This document shows, one piece after another, positions 24,796-35,228 of a DNA stretch of 64,000 bases (positions are counted from its first letter, which is position 1; each line of letters begins with the position of its first letter). The stretch covers positions 17,799,280 to 17,863,279 of the forward strand of contig JACMZG010001870.1 in NCBI GenBank assembly GCA_018340805.1. The letters run 5' to 3'. The position numbers and the translations under genes were made by a program. The notes below the pieces were generated by a model, which ran no database searches, was not told the DNA's origin, and worked only from the letters and a program-made list of their open reading frames with translations. This stretch comes from Microvelia longipes (taxonomy: Eukaryota; Arthropoda; Insecta; Hemiptera; Veliidae).

Positions 24796-26285
24796 AAATT
24801 ACAATTTAGTTCAGAAGTTAAAAATATTTTAGATAGGTCAAGGTGTTGGAGAGGCAATAAATCAAACTGTGTTTTCTGTTTACAAAACTTTATCGACGGA
24901 ATCAACCCTCCCCCCTCTCCTCTCACCACCAACCTATGTTTATAAGAAGACATCAGGACCACCTCTTTTGATCCATTAGCCTCTGGAAAACTTTCTAAAA
25001 ACCTCTCAAAACCTTTCTTAATGAATTGAAAGGTTCTTTTTAAAAGCTTCGGTTTGAAGTAATTAGGTGTACAAAGTTTATGTTTCACTTATGAGTTTTG
25101 GCCTAAGATAACTTACACGAATAACATAAACACGAACTTTTTCCTTATTTTTCTCAAATTCATTAATTTAAATAAATTTAAATTTATTAAACATTATTAA
25201 ATAAATTAAGCCAATAGCATGAAAATTCGCATCTTACTTAAATAATAAATAAATCTTTATTTCCTTTATACATAATTAAAATAAGAAATAATTATTATAA
25301 TAAAAAAGGTTCGTTTTTATTAAATGATGAGAGAAAGATTAAGAGACATTAGTGGCATTAACAAAAATGATTCTGGCATCTGCTTTAATTTATATGGAGA
25401 GTAGAATGTGCCTAGATTCTAGCCACTGCTCTAGTGCAGTAATTGTGTACTAACCTTTTGTTATTACCTATTCTTACATAATTATTGCCTAATAATTACC
25501 CAATTATAATCAGATAATTAATTATTTTGAACGATAGAGATTTTTTTGTAGAAATATTATTGTGACATACAAATGAACTTAAGATTTGCAGTTTTGCCTT
25601 TATAAGTTTTCCCCTTGATGTCTTATCACATAAATTTAGTTAATTTGACACATAAAATTAATACAAATAATTATTAAAGGGACATTAGATTATTATGTGG
25701 TGTTACTCTGATATGTGACTATTTAATTTTCTTTGCCTTAATTAGATTTTTAATCTCACTGTAATTAATATCTGCACACTAATAAACTCATTAAGTCAAT
25801 AATAAGTTTCTACCTACTTTATTTTTTTAAAGATTTTAGACGGCATTATTTAGCAATTTCAAAATATTGTTTATTATTTATTCTATTATTAATTGTCAGC
25901 AAATTCAAATGTTTCAATAAATATACGTTTGTATTTTAATGTTTGGTATTGCACTCTCCTACTTGTTAGATCTTAAGGTAGGGAAAGGATTAGGATAATA
26001 TTGTACGAATTACTGTCGTGTATCAAGGATCTCTTCAACTCCATGTGACCTACTATGAATTTGGATAAATCCCTAATATACGCTGAGAAAAGAATTGGTG
26101 TAAATCACCCTCGGTTATTATCAGAGCAAAGAAAGTTGCAGATTTGTGTATTATGGCTATTGTAGGGAATTATGCTATCAAAAGCACAATTAAGATAAAT
26201 ACACGAAAGCGATTTTTTTTGTTTACCAATTTATATATTGTTGCTTTATCACGAAGGAAGCATTTATTTGACTTTTTATTTCTAC
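24796..26285. other. AT-rich intronic sequence
   Basis: No gene or mobile-element protein recognised. A 104-codon minus frame (24774-25088) overlaps the end of the dispersed repeat and is not convincing. Confidence 0.5.
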
Positions 26286-26455
26286 CTGTTTGCCTTATGA
26301 TCCGGTATTGGACTGGGTCCACGAAGCTGCGGAAATCTAGATGATGCTAAAGAAGATACGCTAAATAAAGATAAATCGGTTGTGACGGACTCGTGCGAGG
26401 GCGAGCGGAGAATCCGAGATCCGATAGTAACGAGCGGCGCTTTACCGCCTTCCAT
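26286..26455 (-). CDS. Unnamed host gene, first recognised coding exon (start codon)
   Basis: Read on the minus strand, ATG at 26455 opens 56 codons that end two bases into the next codon at the donor AAACAG|GTAGAAAT. An in-frame TAA lies about 45 bases upstream of the ATG, so this is a plausible first coding exon with a short 5' leader, although an acceptor (CCGCCCCCAG) just upstream would let it be internal. The peptide starts MEGGKAPLVTIGSRILRSP and continues with a Ser-rich stretch (SLFSVSSLASSRFPQLRG), ending PDHKAN. It is GC-rich in an AT-rich setting. The phase-2 end joins in frame to the exon at 8229-8417. No domain or signal peptide is recognised. It looks like the disordered N-terminus of a cytoplasmic protein. 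Confidence 0.65.
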
Positions 26456-27340
26456 GACCGACGATCGATCACTGGGGGCGGCCGGCTTGAATTTCTTATA
26501 TTACCACTCAACAGCGCTGTTTACCTACCGCCTCCCTCTTGATTGTTCCACGCTGATACAATCCGGCAAGATCCTTATAATTTCTATTCTTTCTCCAAAA
26601 TTCATTGGCCAGGATAATAAAACTGAGTGGGTGGGACATGAACTCCTTGTCAACATTCCTATAAAGCCATCATAAACCTCTCTATATCTTTTATCATCTG
26701 TTGATGCTTTTGTTTTAATTTATTTCGGACATTTTCAGTTACCATTTCGCCCACTTCTAAATTCTTTGGTTTTCATTTTTCTCTGAGTCCTGTTTTATTA
26801 AATTCTATAGTACAATATTTAAACCATTTTCTCTAAAAATAGAACCGTCCTGAAAAAATATTTCCGTACCGTGTGACGTTTCAAATGGATTCACCGAATA
26901 TAGAATTTTTAAATTAACTTGCTAGTTTTTGTTTAAAAAAAGTTTCCAATCATTGAACGAAGCTTTTTTTATTATAGGCTTAAAATTATAGGAGCGTATA
27001 ATTCTGCTCTTTATGCCAGCGTGATTACAATATCTTAAATATTGTAATCATAACAATAAATAATGCTGCTGAGGCGGCAGCATTATTCAATAATTCAAAA
27101 AATTAGTTTATTAGAAGGAAATTATAATATATATTATAGAAAATATATATTACGCAAAAAATAAATACATATATTATATATATATTTTTTTAATTTATTT
27201 ATTTTCCATATTTACATTAAAACTATTTAAGCAACATAAACAAATTATTAACAATTAAACATGACGGTTAAATATATATAGAACTTAAGATTAAATATTT
27301 ATGAACCATTGACACCGTCAATCAAATACTGGTGACCATT
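26456..27340. other. Spacer upstream of the unnamed gene
   Basis: Likely 5' leader and promoter region of the minus-strand gene at its left edge. The + strand frame 26382-26675 is a shadow of the exon. A short hairpin, GCTGCTGAGGCGGCAGC, lies at about 27063-27079. The rest is AT-rich. Confidence 0.4.
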
Positions 27341-27419
27341 CTGCTGCTGTGATAAATTACAGGAATCTTTCCACTTTTAAGGCAGAGAGCCCTATTATAA
27401 CAAAAAATCGAGTACGGGG

Positions 27420-27515
27420 TATCTCTGAACTTTTCCTCATTACATCGGATTCGCTACACTCATCCTCCCTACTTTGGACTTGCTTCAGTCGTCCTCAGAA
27501 GTTACAAGTAATTAA
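27420..27515. repeat. Dispersed repeat fragment
   Basis: Contains CTTTTCCTCATTACATCGGA, TCGCTACACTCATCCTC and AGTCGTCCTCAGAAG, which match the family at 13165-13225, 31290-31385 and the satellite flank. Confidence 0.6.
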
Positions 27516-27810
27516 TTTTATTCTTAAAACATCTCGCGGGGGCCATCATCGAGTTGATGATGTTAAGATAGACTAAACTTAGGCCCGTATTCAAAGACAT
27601 TCTCCTAACATTTTCCAAACATTCTCCTTGTTCCTTAAGGAGAATGATATGAATGAGAAGATAGTTTAGCAGCACGCATTTAGTAAAGCAAAACACGCAC
27701 TTAAGCTTTATAAAAAAAAAAAACACAAAAAGTTTTTAAGCTTTTTTGCGTTTACTAAAGAAAGCGGAGAACTTATAATAATAAGTTCTTTGCTTTATCT
27801 CCTTGTTGTA

Positions 27811-28305
27811 GCATACCGCTCCTATAACTGTATTGGGTGCTTCGGAAACAAAATAGCAATAGGAGCGGTTTGCTACAGAAAGGAGATAAAGGATGGGAAC
27901 CGCTTGCATTTTTCAATAAAAAATAAACACCTACCCATTCAAGGTGTTCCGCCTTTGATAGAAAACTTATCGCGTTATATTTAGCCATCGCAAACACTTT
28001 AGAACATGGTCGAAGGACAAGAATTCTTTGTCATGGCTAATCATAAGCCATTATCAACGGCTATGTTGACAAAACTAGAGCGGTCCCCTAGACAAGTAAG
28101 ACACCTCGATTATACTTCGCAATTCACTTCTGATGTAAGGTACATCACAGAAGCGAAAAACGAAGGAACGTACGAAGTCGATCGTAAATTAAAAAGGCAT
28201 TTGTCATTCTTTAATACGGGGAAAACAAAGCTTTTTTCCCTGGACAGGCTAAAGCCTGTAGAAATAGAAGAAGCGCAAAGAAAAGAAGAAAAACAAAAAA
28301 TATAG
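27811..28305 (+). pseudogene. Ty3/gypsy RNase H and integrase-tail remnant
   Basis: The + strand carries the RNase H block of gypsy pol: an AFDRKLIALYLAIA-like segment at about 27950-27995, then, after a small frameshift, MVEGQEFFVMANHKPLST and ERSPRQVRHLDYTSQFT. From about 28185 the frame jumps directly to an integrase C-terminal peptide (GKTKLFSLDRLKPVEIEEAQ), ending at a stop at 28303-28305. The whole integrase core is therefore deleted. An inverted pair (TCCTTGTTGTAGCATACCGC near 27800 and GCGGTTTGCTACAGAAAGGA near 27865) can form a stem within the remnant. No LTR was found. Confidence 0.85.
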
Positions 28306-29115
28306 ATATTATATAACGATATATTATAGTTATATATATAATATAAAATAAATATAGTTCCATACTCCCCGTACTATAGTTTGATTAATTATTGTTGCCA
28401 AATTATTTTTTTCTTTTTTACAATAATGTATTAATCTTATTAATTATTTGTGTAATCGAAATAATAGCTAGAAGTAAGGCCCAACACACACTCTTGACTT
28501 TAACTGCCGCTATGCCACCCATCCCCATTAGCTAATTTTATCAATGGAAAATCGCTAAAAGTGCTGATTTTAGAAAGTCGGACATAATTTTGTACAGCGT
28601 GTACAGTTAATACTTTAGACGTTAGATTATGTTTTAAATATTTCATTAATTGAAACATTATAGTTATAAGCATAAACTGAACTTTAAAAGACAAAGAATT
28701 CTAGCACGGAGGCTTGCAAACCGGCTAAATTTCTTAAGTATAAATAGTTCAAATTTCCTTGACCTCAATATCGCCAAACAAATTCGTACACAATTCCAAA
28801 TAAAATTTCGGGAATAATTGATTTATTCTACGTTTATATTGAACTATTCGTATAAAAACTGCTTAAATTTTGTTTATCATTTAAATAAGTGGCTGAGCTC
28901 ACCAAATATGGTGTAGCGGCTTCTTAGCACTTCAAATTTAAGTAACACTATAGAACATTCCATCCTTTTTAACAAGAAAAAGAAAAACAAGAAAAATTAA
29001 AATCGGGGAGGTTATCATCAGTGGTAATCTCGCGTTGTTGTTTTATTGAGTTTACGAATTAATTTAGTTTATTAATAGTTATGAATAGTTATTTGTAATC
29101 TCTTAATAGTTTAAG
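28306..29115. other. Region upstream of DRG2
   Basis: AT-rich DNA holding a SINE-like fragment (ATGCCACCCATCCCCATTAG at 28512) and a diverged GCACGGAGGCTTGCAAAC unit near 28705. The last 100-150 bases should hold the DRG2 5' leader and promoter, but no TATA box or initiator can be assigned with confidence. Confidence 0.5.
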
Positions 29116-29179
29116 ATGGGTATCCTAGAAAAAATATCTGAAATCGAGAAGGAAATTTCTAGGACTCAAAAAAATAAAG
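29116..29179 (+). CDS. DRG2: DRG2 exon 1 (developmentally regulated GTP-binding protein 2)
   Basis: First coding exon of DRG2. The protein is a cytoplasmic Obg-type GTPase that binds an RWD-domain partner (DFRP2) and is linked to ribosomes. The seven exons give 363 residues, almost the length of animal DRG2 (about 364), and the sequence is very close to it throughout. This exon encodes MGILEKISEIEKEI and SRTQKNK, the conserved N-terminal coiled region, which distinguishes DRG2 from DRG1. The ATG at 29116 matches the conserved start of the family. The donor is AATAAAG|GTATGT. It ends in phase 1, and the next exon completes an Ala codon. Confidence 0.95.
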
Positions 29180-29530
29180 GTATGTTGGCCCGGTCCTGCG
29201 TTGACTTTCATAATTACTCTTTGACTTACTCTGGGTTTATTTAAAATCTAATTAATTTAAAAGTATAAGTAATTGGGAGTTATATTCTTACGCTTTCTTA
29301 AAGGTTTTTTTTGGTGGCAAGATTTTGTTTAAGTTTATTTGGACTACAGTTATTTTGAAATGGTTTTGTTATCTTAAGCCATGTCAAGTGTGTTTTGTTA
29401 TGACTGATTAAAATGTCAACTTGTATTGTAGGTATAGTATAATAAAATCAACAAGTGACTTTACTCTCGTATTTCCGACTTTCGATACGATTGGAAATGT
29501 CAAAAGAAGTCAAGTTTGGCCGCTAGGGCT

Positions 29531-29790
29531 ACTTCTAGCCAAGATGATAGAAATTTATAAGGTGATTCAATTCGATGTAAACTAACCAAACGCATTCGGA
29601 GGTTATAACCTGACTTTTTATGAATGACATGTGACATTGCAGGAATCGGTTTAGGCGGTCAACATTGAAAATTTACTATTTATTCCTGCAATGCCATCAA
29701 TTCCGGACTATAACCTAACATGTCAAAAAAAAAAATCCATAAAACCCTCCAATTGAATCAACTTATAATTCAATCAGCTTGACTTCTAGC
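29531..29790. mobile_element. MITE, 242 bp, with 9-bp target duplication
   Basis: The element is 29540-29781. Terminal inverted repeats start CAAGATGATAGAAATTTATA on the left and CAAGCTGATTGAATTATAAG on the complement of the right. It is flanked by a perfect 9-bp direct repeat ACTTCTAGC at 29531-29539 and 29782-29790. A second copy, with another element inserted, is at 38742-39950. A 9-bp duplication is typical of Mutator-like elements, but the superfamily is an inference. No coding capacity. It lies in DRG2 intron 1. Confidence 0.85.
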
Positions 29791-30287
29791 TACTATTGTA
29801 ATCATAGAGGAGATTATGCCTAATGTCATGTTGCCTGTCATGAAGGTTACGTGACAAAATTAATACATAACAGAAACATACGATTTATATTTTTTGGACT
29901 CCAATAATACAACATTGAGGGTTTGGTTACAAAATAAAATGACATTTGACTACTTCTGTCAGTTACCATGTGGCAGCCATTGTTCAAATATTAATAAAAC
30001 TATTATTGTAAAAATCGATTTTTTGGAACCTTTGTGTAAAATTTTTCTTGCCAGAGATTTGTTGTCGAACAACGTTTAGTGCAGTTTGAAGTAAAGCCTT
30101 GAAAATGCCTGTTCCTGCACTGTTACTCTAGTGTATACTAGTGTAACTGGATGAACAGACCTAATTCATTCTCTAATTTTTAACCCTGACTTATTATTTA
30201 TAATATGTTTTTGGTCTTCTATGTAGTCAAGTCAAATTCAAATTGACTCTAAATATTTTTCTTAACTCCTAACATTTCATTTTTTAG

Positions 30288-30445
30288 CTACTGAATACCA
30301 TCTGGGTGTTTTAAAAGCCAAATTAGCTAAATACCGAGCTCAACTATTGGAGCCATCTAAAAAATCTGAAAAAGGAGAAGGATTTGATGTTTTGAAATCT
30401 GGTGATGCTCGAGTTGCCCTCATTGGATTTCCATCTGTTGGAAAG
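30288..30445 (+). CDS. DRG2: DRG2 exon 2
   Basis: Acceptor TTTTTTAG, donor GGAAAG|GTATAA. It encodes residues 22-74: the rest of the N-terminal helix region ([20 protein letters not shown]), the GEGFDV linker, and the start of the G domain with the P-loop GFPSVGK at residues 68-74. The exon ends in phase 0 directly after the P-loop Lys, so the G1 motif is split between exons 2 and 3. Confidence 0.96.
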
Positions 30446-30669
30446 GTATAAACGTCATGAATTTTATTTATACTAGTTTTATAAATAAAGTAATGTAGTA
30501 AAAACAGTAAAGTAATGTATAAACCAATTGGGGAAACTACTATACTAACCCCATATAAAAAATATCAGACATGCATGTTCACCTGATTGGTGGTTCAAAA
30601 ATAAAAAAAAAACTGAAATTCGAATCACCGAGAATTATAAGCCTTTTAAAATAAACCATTAATATTTGT

Positions 30670-30870
30670 CCTATTTATACCATAGGACTACTTTTCCTTA
30701 TATTGGAAAAGTATTGTGTTTGGATTTCACCAGAATTATCTGTTTCAGGTGTTTTTGAAACCTCCTGAGTTGTTTTTTCAAAGTTGTCAATCTGTATGTG
30801 TGTGTGCATCAGTTATCATCAGAGATTTGAAAGGAAATACAAAAATCAATCTTTTGTGCTATCCGTAATT
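30670..30870. repeat. Dispersed repeat copy in DRG2 intron 2
   Basis: Motifs in order: TATACCATAGGACTACTTTT, GGAAAAGTATTGTGTTTGG, GTGTTTTTGAAACCTCCTGA and CAAAGTTGTC. The same order is found at 40110-40260 and 50865-51000. A related fragment in the same intron (31290-31385) has GTCCTGAGGACGAGTGATTT and GTGAGGAAAAGTACTGGGTA. Confidence 0.7.
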
Positions 30871-31976
30871 TATCATTAGTCAGCAATGTCTGATTAATAA
30901 CTGTAAAAATTATGTGTAGATTTGAAAAATTCATTTGTGGAAAAACAATTGGATTAATACACCCATGTAGTACTGTATATGACCAAAAAATAAGCCTTGC
31001 ATAATTTATTTTAAATTTCAAGTTCTAGTTCAATTCTTATTAAATGACATGCAAAATAAAATAATCTGAGTTGAAATTTGATACAAGTGTATCCCACTTT
31101 GTAATGAATATATATAAGTTTTATTTTTGTGCGGCTAGAATACCTTCAGTTTTTTGAATCACTATGCTAAGCAGCATTAAGCAAGGTCAGGGCATGGAAG
31201 GGTGACTAATGGGAATGAGAAGGATAGTTTTACAATTTGAGAGCCACTGAAGTGAGTCCTAAGATATACTGCAATATAAATTTGGTTGTTTCCCTGTCCT
31301 GAGGACGAGTGATTTGAATTTGAAGTATTGAGGATAAGCATATTGAATCCGAAATTGTGAGGAAAAGTACTGGGTACCCCGTAACCAATATTTTAATTTT
31401 ATTTGCAACACTGGTGACATAAGGTGTTTCCTTGTGTACTTACTTTAATATTATGGTATAATATTAAAGTATAATTCTAATTGGTTCCCACCAATAATTC
31501 ATGACAGGAATTAATTAAAATATTTTGCTCCCTAAAATATATGATGCTCCAAGTAAGAGTGTACCTATTCATAATTATTAGTAATTCATATTATAGTAAT
31601 TTTTCATTAATTTATTGTTGGACGTGCAATACTTATTTCTTTTGGTTCTAAACTTGTTTTTCTTTTATTTTCGAGGGTTTAATCCTGGTTCATCTGAATT
31701 GTTCCATATAGTATTAAAACATTCTTAACAAATAATGGCTCTCAGGTAGCAGTGTATTTGGCTAAATCCCTTCCTTATCCTAGTTCTCAAAATATTCCTT
31801 ATTCAACTCCCCAGTAAGCTAAATTGAATTTAAAACAAGCTATTTCAATTTTAAGGGTTTGTGAGGCTATTCACATATAAGGTGGTTAAGCACAAACAAG
31901 CTATTATTTATCTTTCAGGCTCATTAACCAAATGTTTATCTAATTGATAACTATATCATTATTATTACTGTTTCAG

Positions 31977-32147
31977 TCTACACTATTAAGCACTCTGACT
32001 TCAACCCACAGTGAAGCTGCTTCATATGAATTTACAACTCTGACTTGCATTCCTGGAGTTGTAGAATACAAGGGTGCAAATATACAACTACTAGATTTAC
32101 CTGGTATTATTGAAGGAGCAGCTCAGGGTAAAGGTAGAGGAAGACAG
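31977..32147 (+). CDS. DRG2: DRG2 exon 3
   Basis: Acceptor TTACTGTTTCAG, donor GACAG|GTCAGT. 57 codons, residues 75-131. It starts with the Ser/Thr that follow the P-loop, then the switch I region ([16 protein letters not shown]) and the G3 motif DLPGIIEGA (DLPG at 114-117), followed by the KGRGRQ segment conserved in DRG proteins. Confidence 0.97.
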
Positions 32148-32383
32148 GTCAGTTTGTAACTTCAAAATCATATTGTTGATAATGTAGTTTTCTTTAACTT
32201 TATCTAAACGTTGTTACAATTTAATTATTTTTCTACCAAAATCATTCAAGTCAACCCTGGTATAATATCCGAAACAAGGGCTCTTGGCCGGCTTAGAAAA
32301 AGTCCCTTGTTTATTGGTTGTGCATTGTTGTTTCATCATTATTTTTTTTATTGCATCACTTTTTTCATGTATTTAATTAATTT

Positions 32384-32740
32384 TCATCTTGTGGGGTGCT
32401 TTGCGGCCATCTCACTTTGTGTTAAATCAGGTCTTGTAGCTGTTGATAAGTATAGTAATGATCCAATTAAGCTTTGGTATTTATTTTGGTCTATTTTCTC
32501 CCCCTGGGCTGCATATTTTGGTTCCTTTTCTAATATACTGTTGGGATAGATTGGTATAGAAATTGGATGGCAGTTTTCCATACCATATTTACCTTCTTTA
32601 TTTCCTAAGTCTTTTATTTTAAATGATTTTAATATTTTTCCTTTTTCTAAAAAATGTTTTCTGTTAGATAATAATATTATTTCATTTACATACACTTCTA
32701 GCAATATGCAGTTTTTTCCTTCAGTTAATTTATATTAAAT
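32384..32740 (-). pseudogene. Copia reverse transcriptase/RNase H fragment
   Basis: The minus strand reads a copia-type segment: YVNEIILLSN, where active elements have YVDD, then SFKIKDLGN. After a deletion come ENCHPISIPI and KYQSLIGSLLYLSTATRPDL. Both catalytic Asp residues of the YVDD box are changed, so it is inactive. The intervening palm-thumb sequence is missing. It sits in DRG2 intron 3, opposite to the gene. No LTRs nearby. It is a separate insertion from the copia element at 14460-19919. Confidence 0.85.
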
Positions 32741-32785
32741 AAACTCAAATAAACTTATCATTTATAATTATATTATTAAACCAAT

Positions 32786-33162
32786 TTGGACTTACAGACT
32801 TGAACTTTGGGGTTCAGCCAACCCATCTAATATGTACAAAATCCAATCTCTCCAGTCGATTATACTCCGAAAAATAACCAATGCCCCATCCTATATTGCT
32901 AATAGAACAATTCATAATGACCTCAAGGTTCCATTCGTTTGTGACCTTGCATCCACTCGCTACAAAATATTTCGCTCAAAACTAGCCAACCATCCAAACT
33001 CATTAGTGCAAAACCTTTCCTCTCTCCACATTCCTCACAACCCCAGGCGACGTCTTAAAACGTCAATGGCCCCGGGATCTCTTAAATGTAAACAATTGAT
33101 CAAATTAATCATTCCTGAAGTTCTAGCAGACTCCACTCGCTATCTTCCGGTAGGCCAGCGGG
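32786..33162 (+). pseudogene. Jockey-clade non-LTR retrotransposon, 3' end of ORF2
   Basis: The + strand opens with IWTYRLELWGSANPSN, then RKITNAPSYIANRTIHNDLK and later RYKIFRSKLANHPNSLVQNL, RRRLKT. These are the conserved blocks after the reverse transcriptase domain of arthropod jockey-like elements. The copy is 5'-truncated, as usual for such elements, and is followed directly by a (TA)n tail where a polyA-type tail would be expected. It lies in DRG2 intron 3, sense orientation. Confidence 0.83.
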
Positions 33163-33171
33163 GATATATAT

Positions 33172-33217
<46 letters not shown>
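33163..33217. repeat. (TA)n microsatellite
   Basis: A TA run of about 55 bases with one slip, directly downstream of the jockey fragment; it may derive from the element's 3' tail. Confidence 0.93.
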
Positions 33218-33219
<2 letters not shown>

Positions 33220-33617
33220 ATTTTCTCTATTAAGAATGGTCCGATTGAACTGACACTGAGGTCATAATTTTGGTTGATGACGTACATTCCCTGCAAACAA
33301 TGAGGTTTGTAACCCTCTTAACACCTTGCCATATTCCTAGTTTCGTTTAAGATGTGAGAAAGACTGATAGTTATCGTGTGCCGTACACAAGGCGCATAAG
33401 CCTCATAAGGGTAATTTCCTTACAAAAATTGCTAAAATTAAAAATAAAAACAACTAATACACAACAGACTTCTTCTGAGTGGACCAAAGACCCCTGTTGG
33501 AATATATAGGTTATGTAGATAAATTAAAAATACATAAATTTACTAATAGCTTAAAATATTTTATTAGTGAATAATTTTTTGTTTTCTTCTTCAAACAGTT
33601 GTTTTTTACTCTTTCTA

Positions 33618-33881
33618 TTAGTGAATTTCTATATTGTGTTCTTCGTGAATTGGCTCTAGTGGTGGAATGTTACCAAACAGTTCACACGGTTCTCCACAAC
33701 CTCCTATGTCTATGAAAATCCACGTTAGTGGTGGTATTCTATTCCTTTTATTCATATTGAGACTTGTTCTGTTTAAACTCCATCTGTACCTGACTCGTCT
33801 GAGCCAAGTTTCAGTATGTGCTATTCTAAATTTGACTCCGTCTCCTGACTCAACAAAACCTCCTCTCATTTCACTGTTCAT
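33618..33881 (-). other. Unrecognised 87-codon open frame, possibly a terminal exon
   Basis: ATG at 33881, stop TAA at 33618. The peptide has a non-random look (FRIAHTETWLRRVRYRW, then RIPPLTWIFIDIGGCGEPC), unlike the AT-driven frames around it. An in-frame TGA directly precedes the ATG, and AACAG just upstream could serve as an acceptor. An AATAAA occurs about 55 bases after the stop on the minus strand. It might be the last exon of a nested gene, or part of an unrecognised transposon in DRG2 intron 3. I cannot name a family. Confidence 0.35.
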
Positions 33882-33891
33882 TCAATTTTGA

Positions 33892-35228
33892 TATGTGTTC
33901 TAAAAGTAAATATTAATTATAATTTATAAAAAGTAAAGTCATTTCTAGAGGGAGAGGGGTAGAAGAAGAAGAGAAAGTCTACTCACTCTTTAGAGATCTT
34001 GTGTATTTAAAAGGGAACCCCTTATCTTTTGTTTTATTTCAGAAGCTATACTCACAGCTGTTTTTATATGTTTGATTTTTTGCACTTTGTGTCTTCATTT
34101 TTGTGATTTGAAAATTCAGATTAATTTTAAAATTATATTAGAGAATTTTTATACCTCAAAGTTGTTAAAACGTTTTAAATAAAGAAAAAATACTAAAACC
34201 CCCAAAAATTTAACTTAGTATTCATATCAATATGGCAACGTTATCACCTAACGAAATAAGGGAAGCTGTGTATTTTGATTTTATCCAATTGTTAAATTTT
34301 ATTCATTTTTTAAAAAAATAATAACATAAGCATAAAAAAGGTAAAATTCTTACTTAAGTAACCACCAGATCCCATTGATTAATTAATGAAAACCCTTTTG
34401 GATTACCTTTGTCTTGCTTCTTTAACAATTTTTTGAGGAACAACATCTCTTTTAAATCACTAGAAATTATCGAATTTGTGTACGTTACACAAGCATTTGG
34501 CAGAATGATAAAAAATGAATGAGGTGGGCATGACCCTAAAAACTATGCTCTATAATGTTTTAATTGTCGCCATGTTTTTTGTGTAAGTAAACTCTCTTCT
34601 CCTTCCACCCTTCTTTAAAATTACTAATTAAAATGTATACCTGATTAAAGTTTATCTTCTCAGTATTATTTTTCTGTACCAAATTAAAATTTGTTACTTT
34701 AATTTTAGCAAATATTACATTCCGAGTAATAAAGAGGTTTACACTTATTAAATTTAGTTGCTTTAAATTTAGAAATTATTGCGTTATAATTAAGTAAAGA
34801 AAACTAATACAATTTTGAATTTATCTTTATTTTATTTTGACAGAATTTGACATATAATTAAAAGTGTATCTAAATTTTTTTTATTATTAAGCCTTGAGAG
34901 AGAAAAACACAATATATTTACAAAAAAAAATACATAGTGGGGCTGCTCATATACAATGAGTTGCTAAAACACACAGCGTACTAATCAATCACATTAAACA
35001 TGACAATTAACAATGAAATAAGTAAAACTATAGTAAAAAAAATTAAATACATAAAATAAATTATTAGGTTAAACAAACAGAAAATTAAATTTGTACATTA
35101 TATCTAAAACTAGATAAGTTAATTATACACATGGTTATTAATTATGCCTAACGAATCTAAAATAATATTCTCAGATATTTGCGTCAGTTTTTTGGGGTCA
35201 ATTCCCATATCGTCGAAGAATTTTGATG
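33892..35228. other. DRG2 intron 3, AT-rich
   Basis: No gene seen. The right part (about 35100-35228) probably holds the 3' untranslated end of the R2-like element that reads leftwards, but its exact end and target duplication could not be fixed. Confidence 0.45.
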
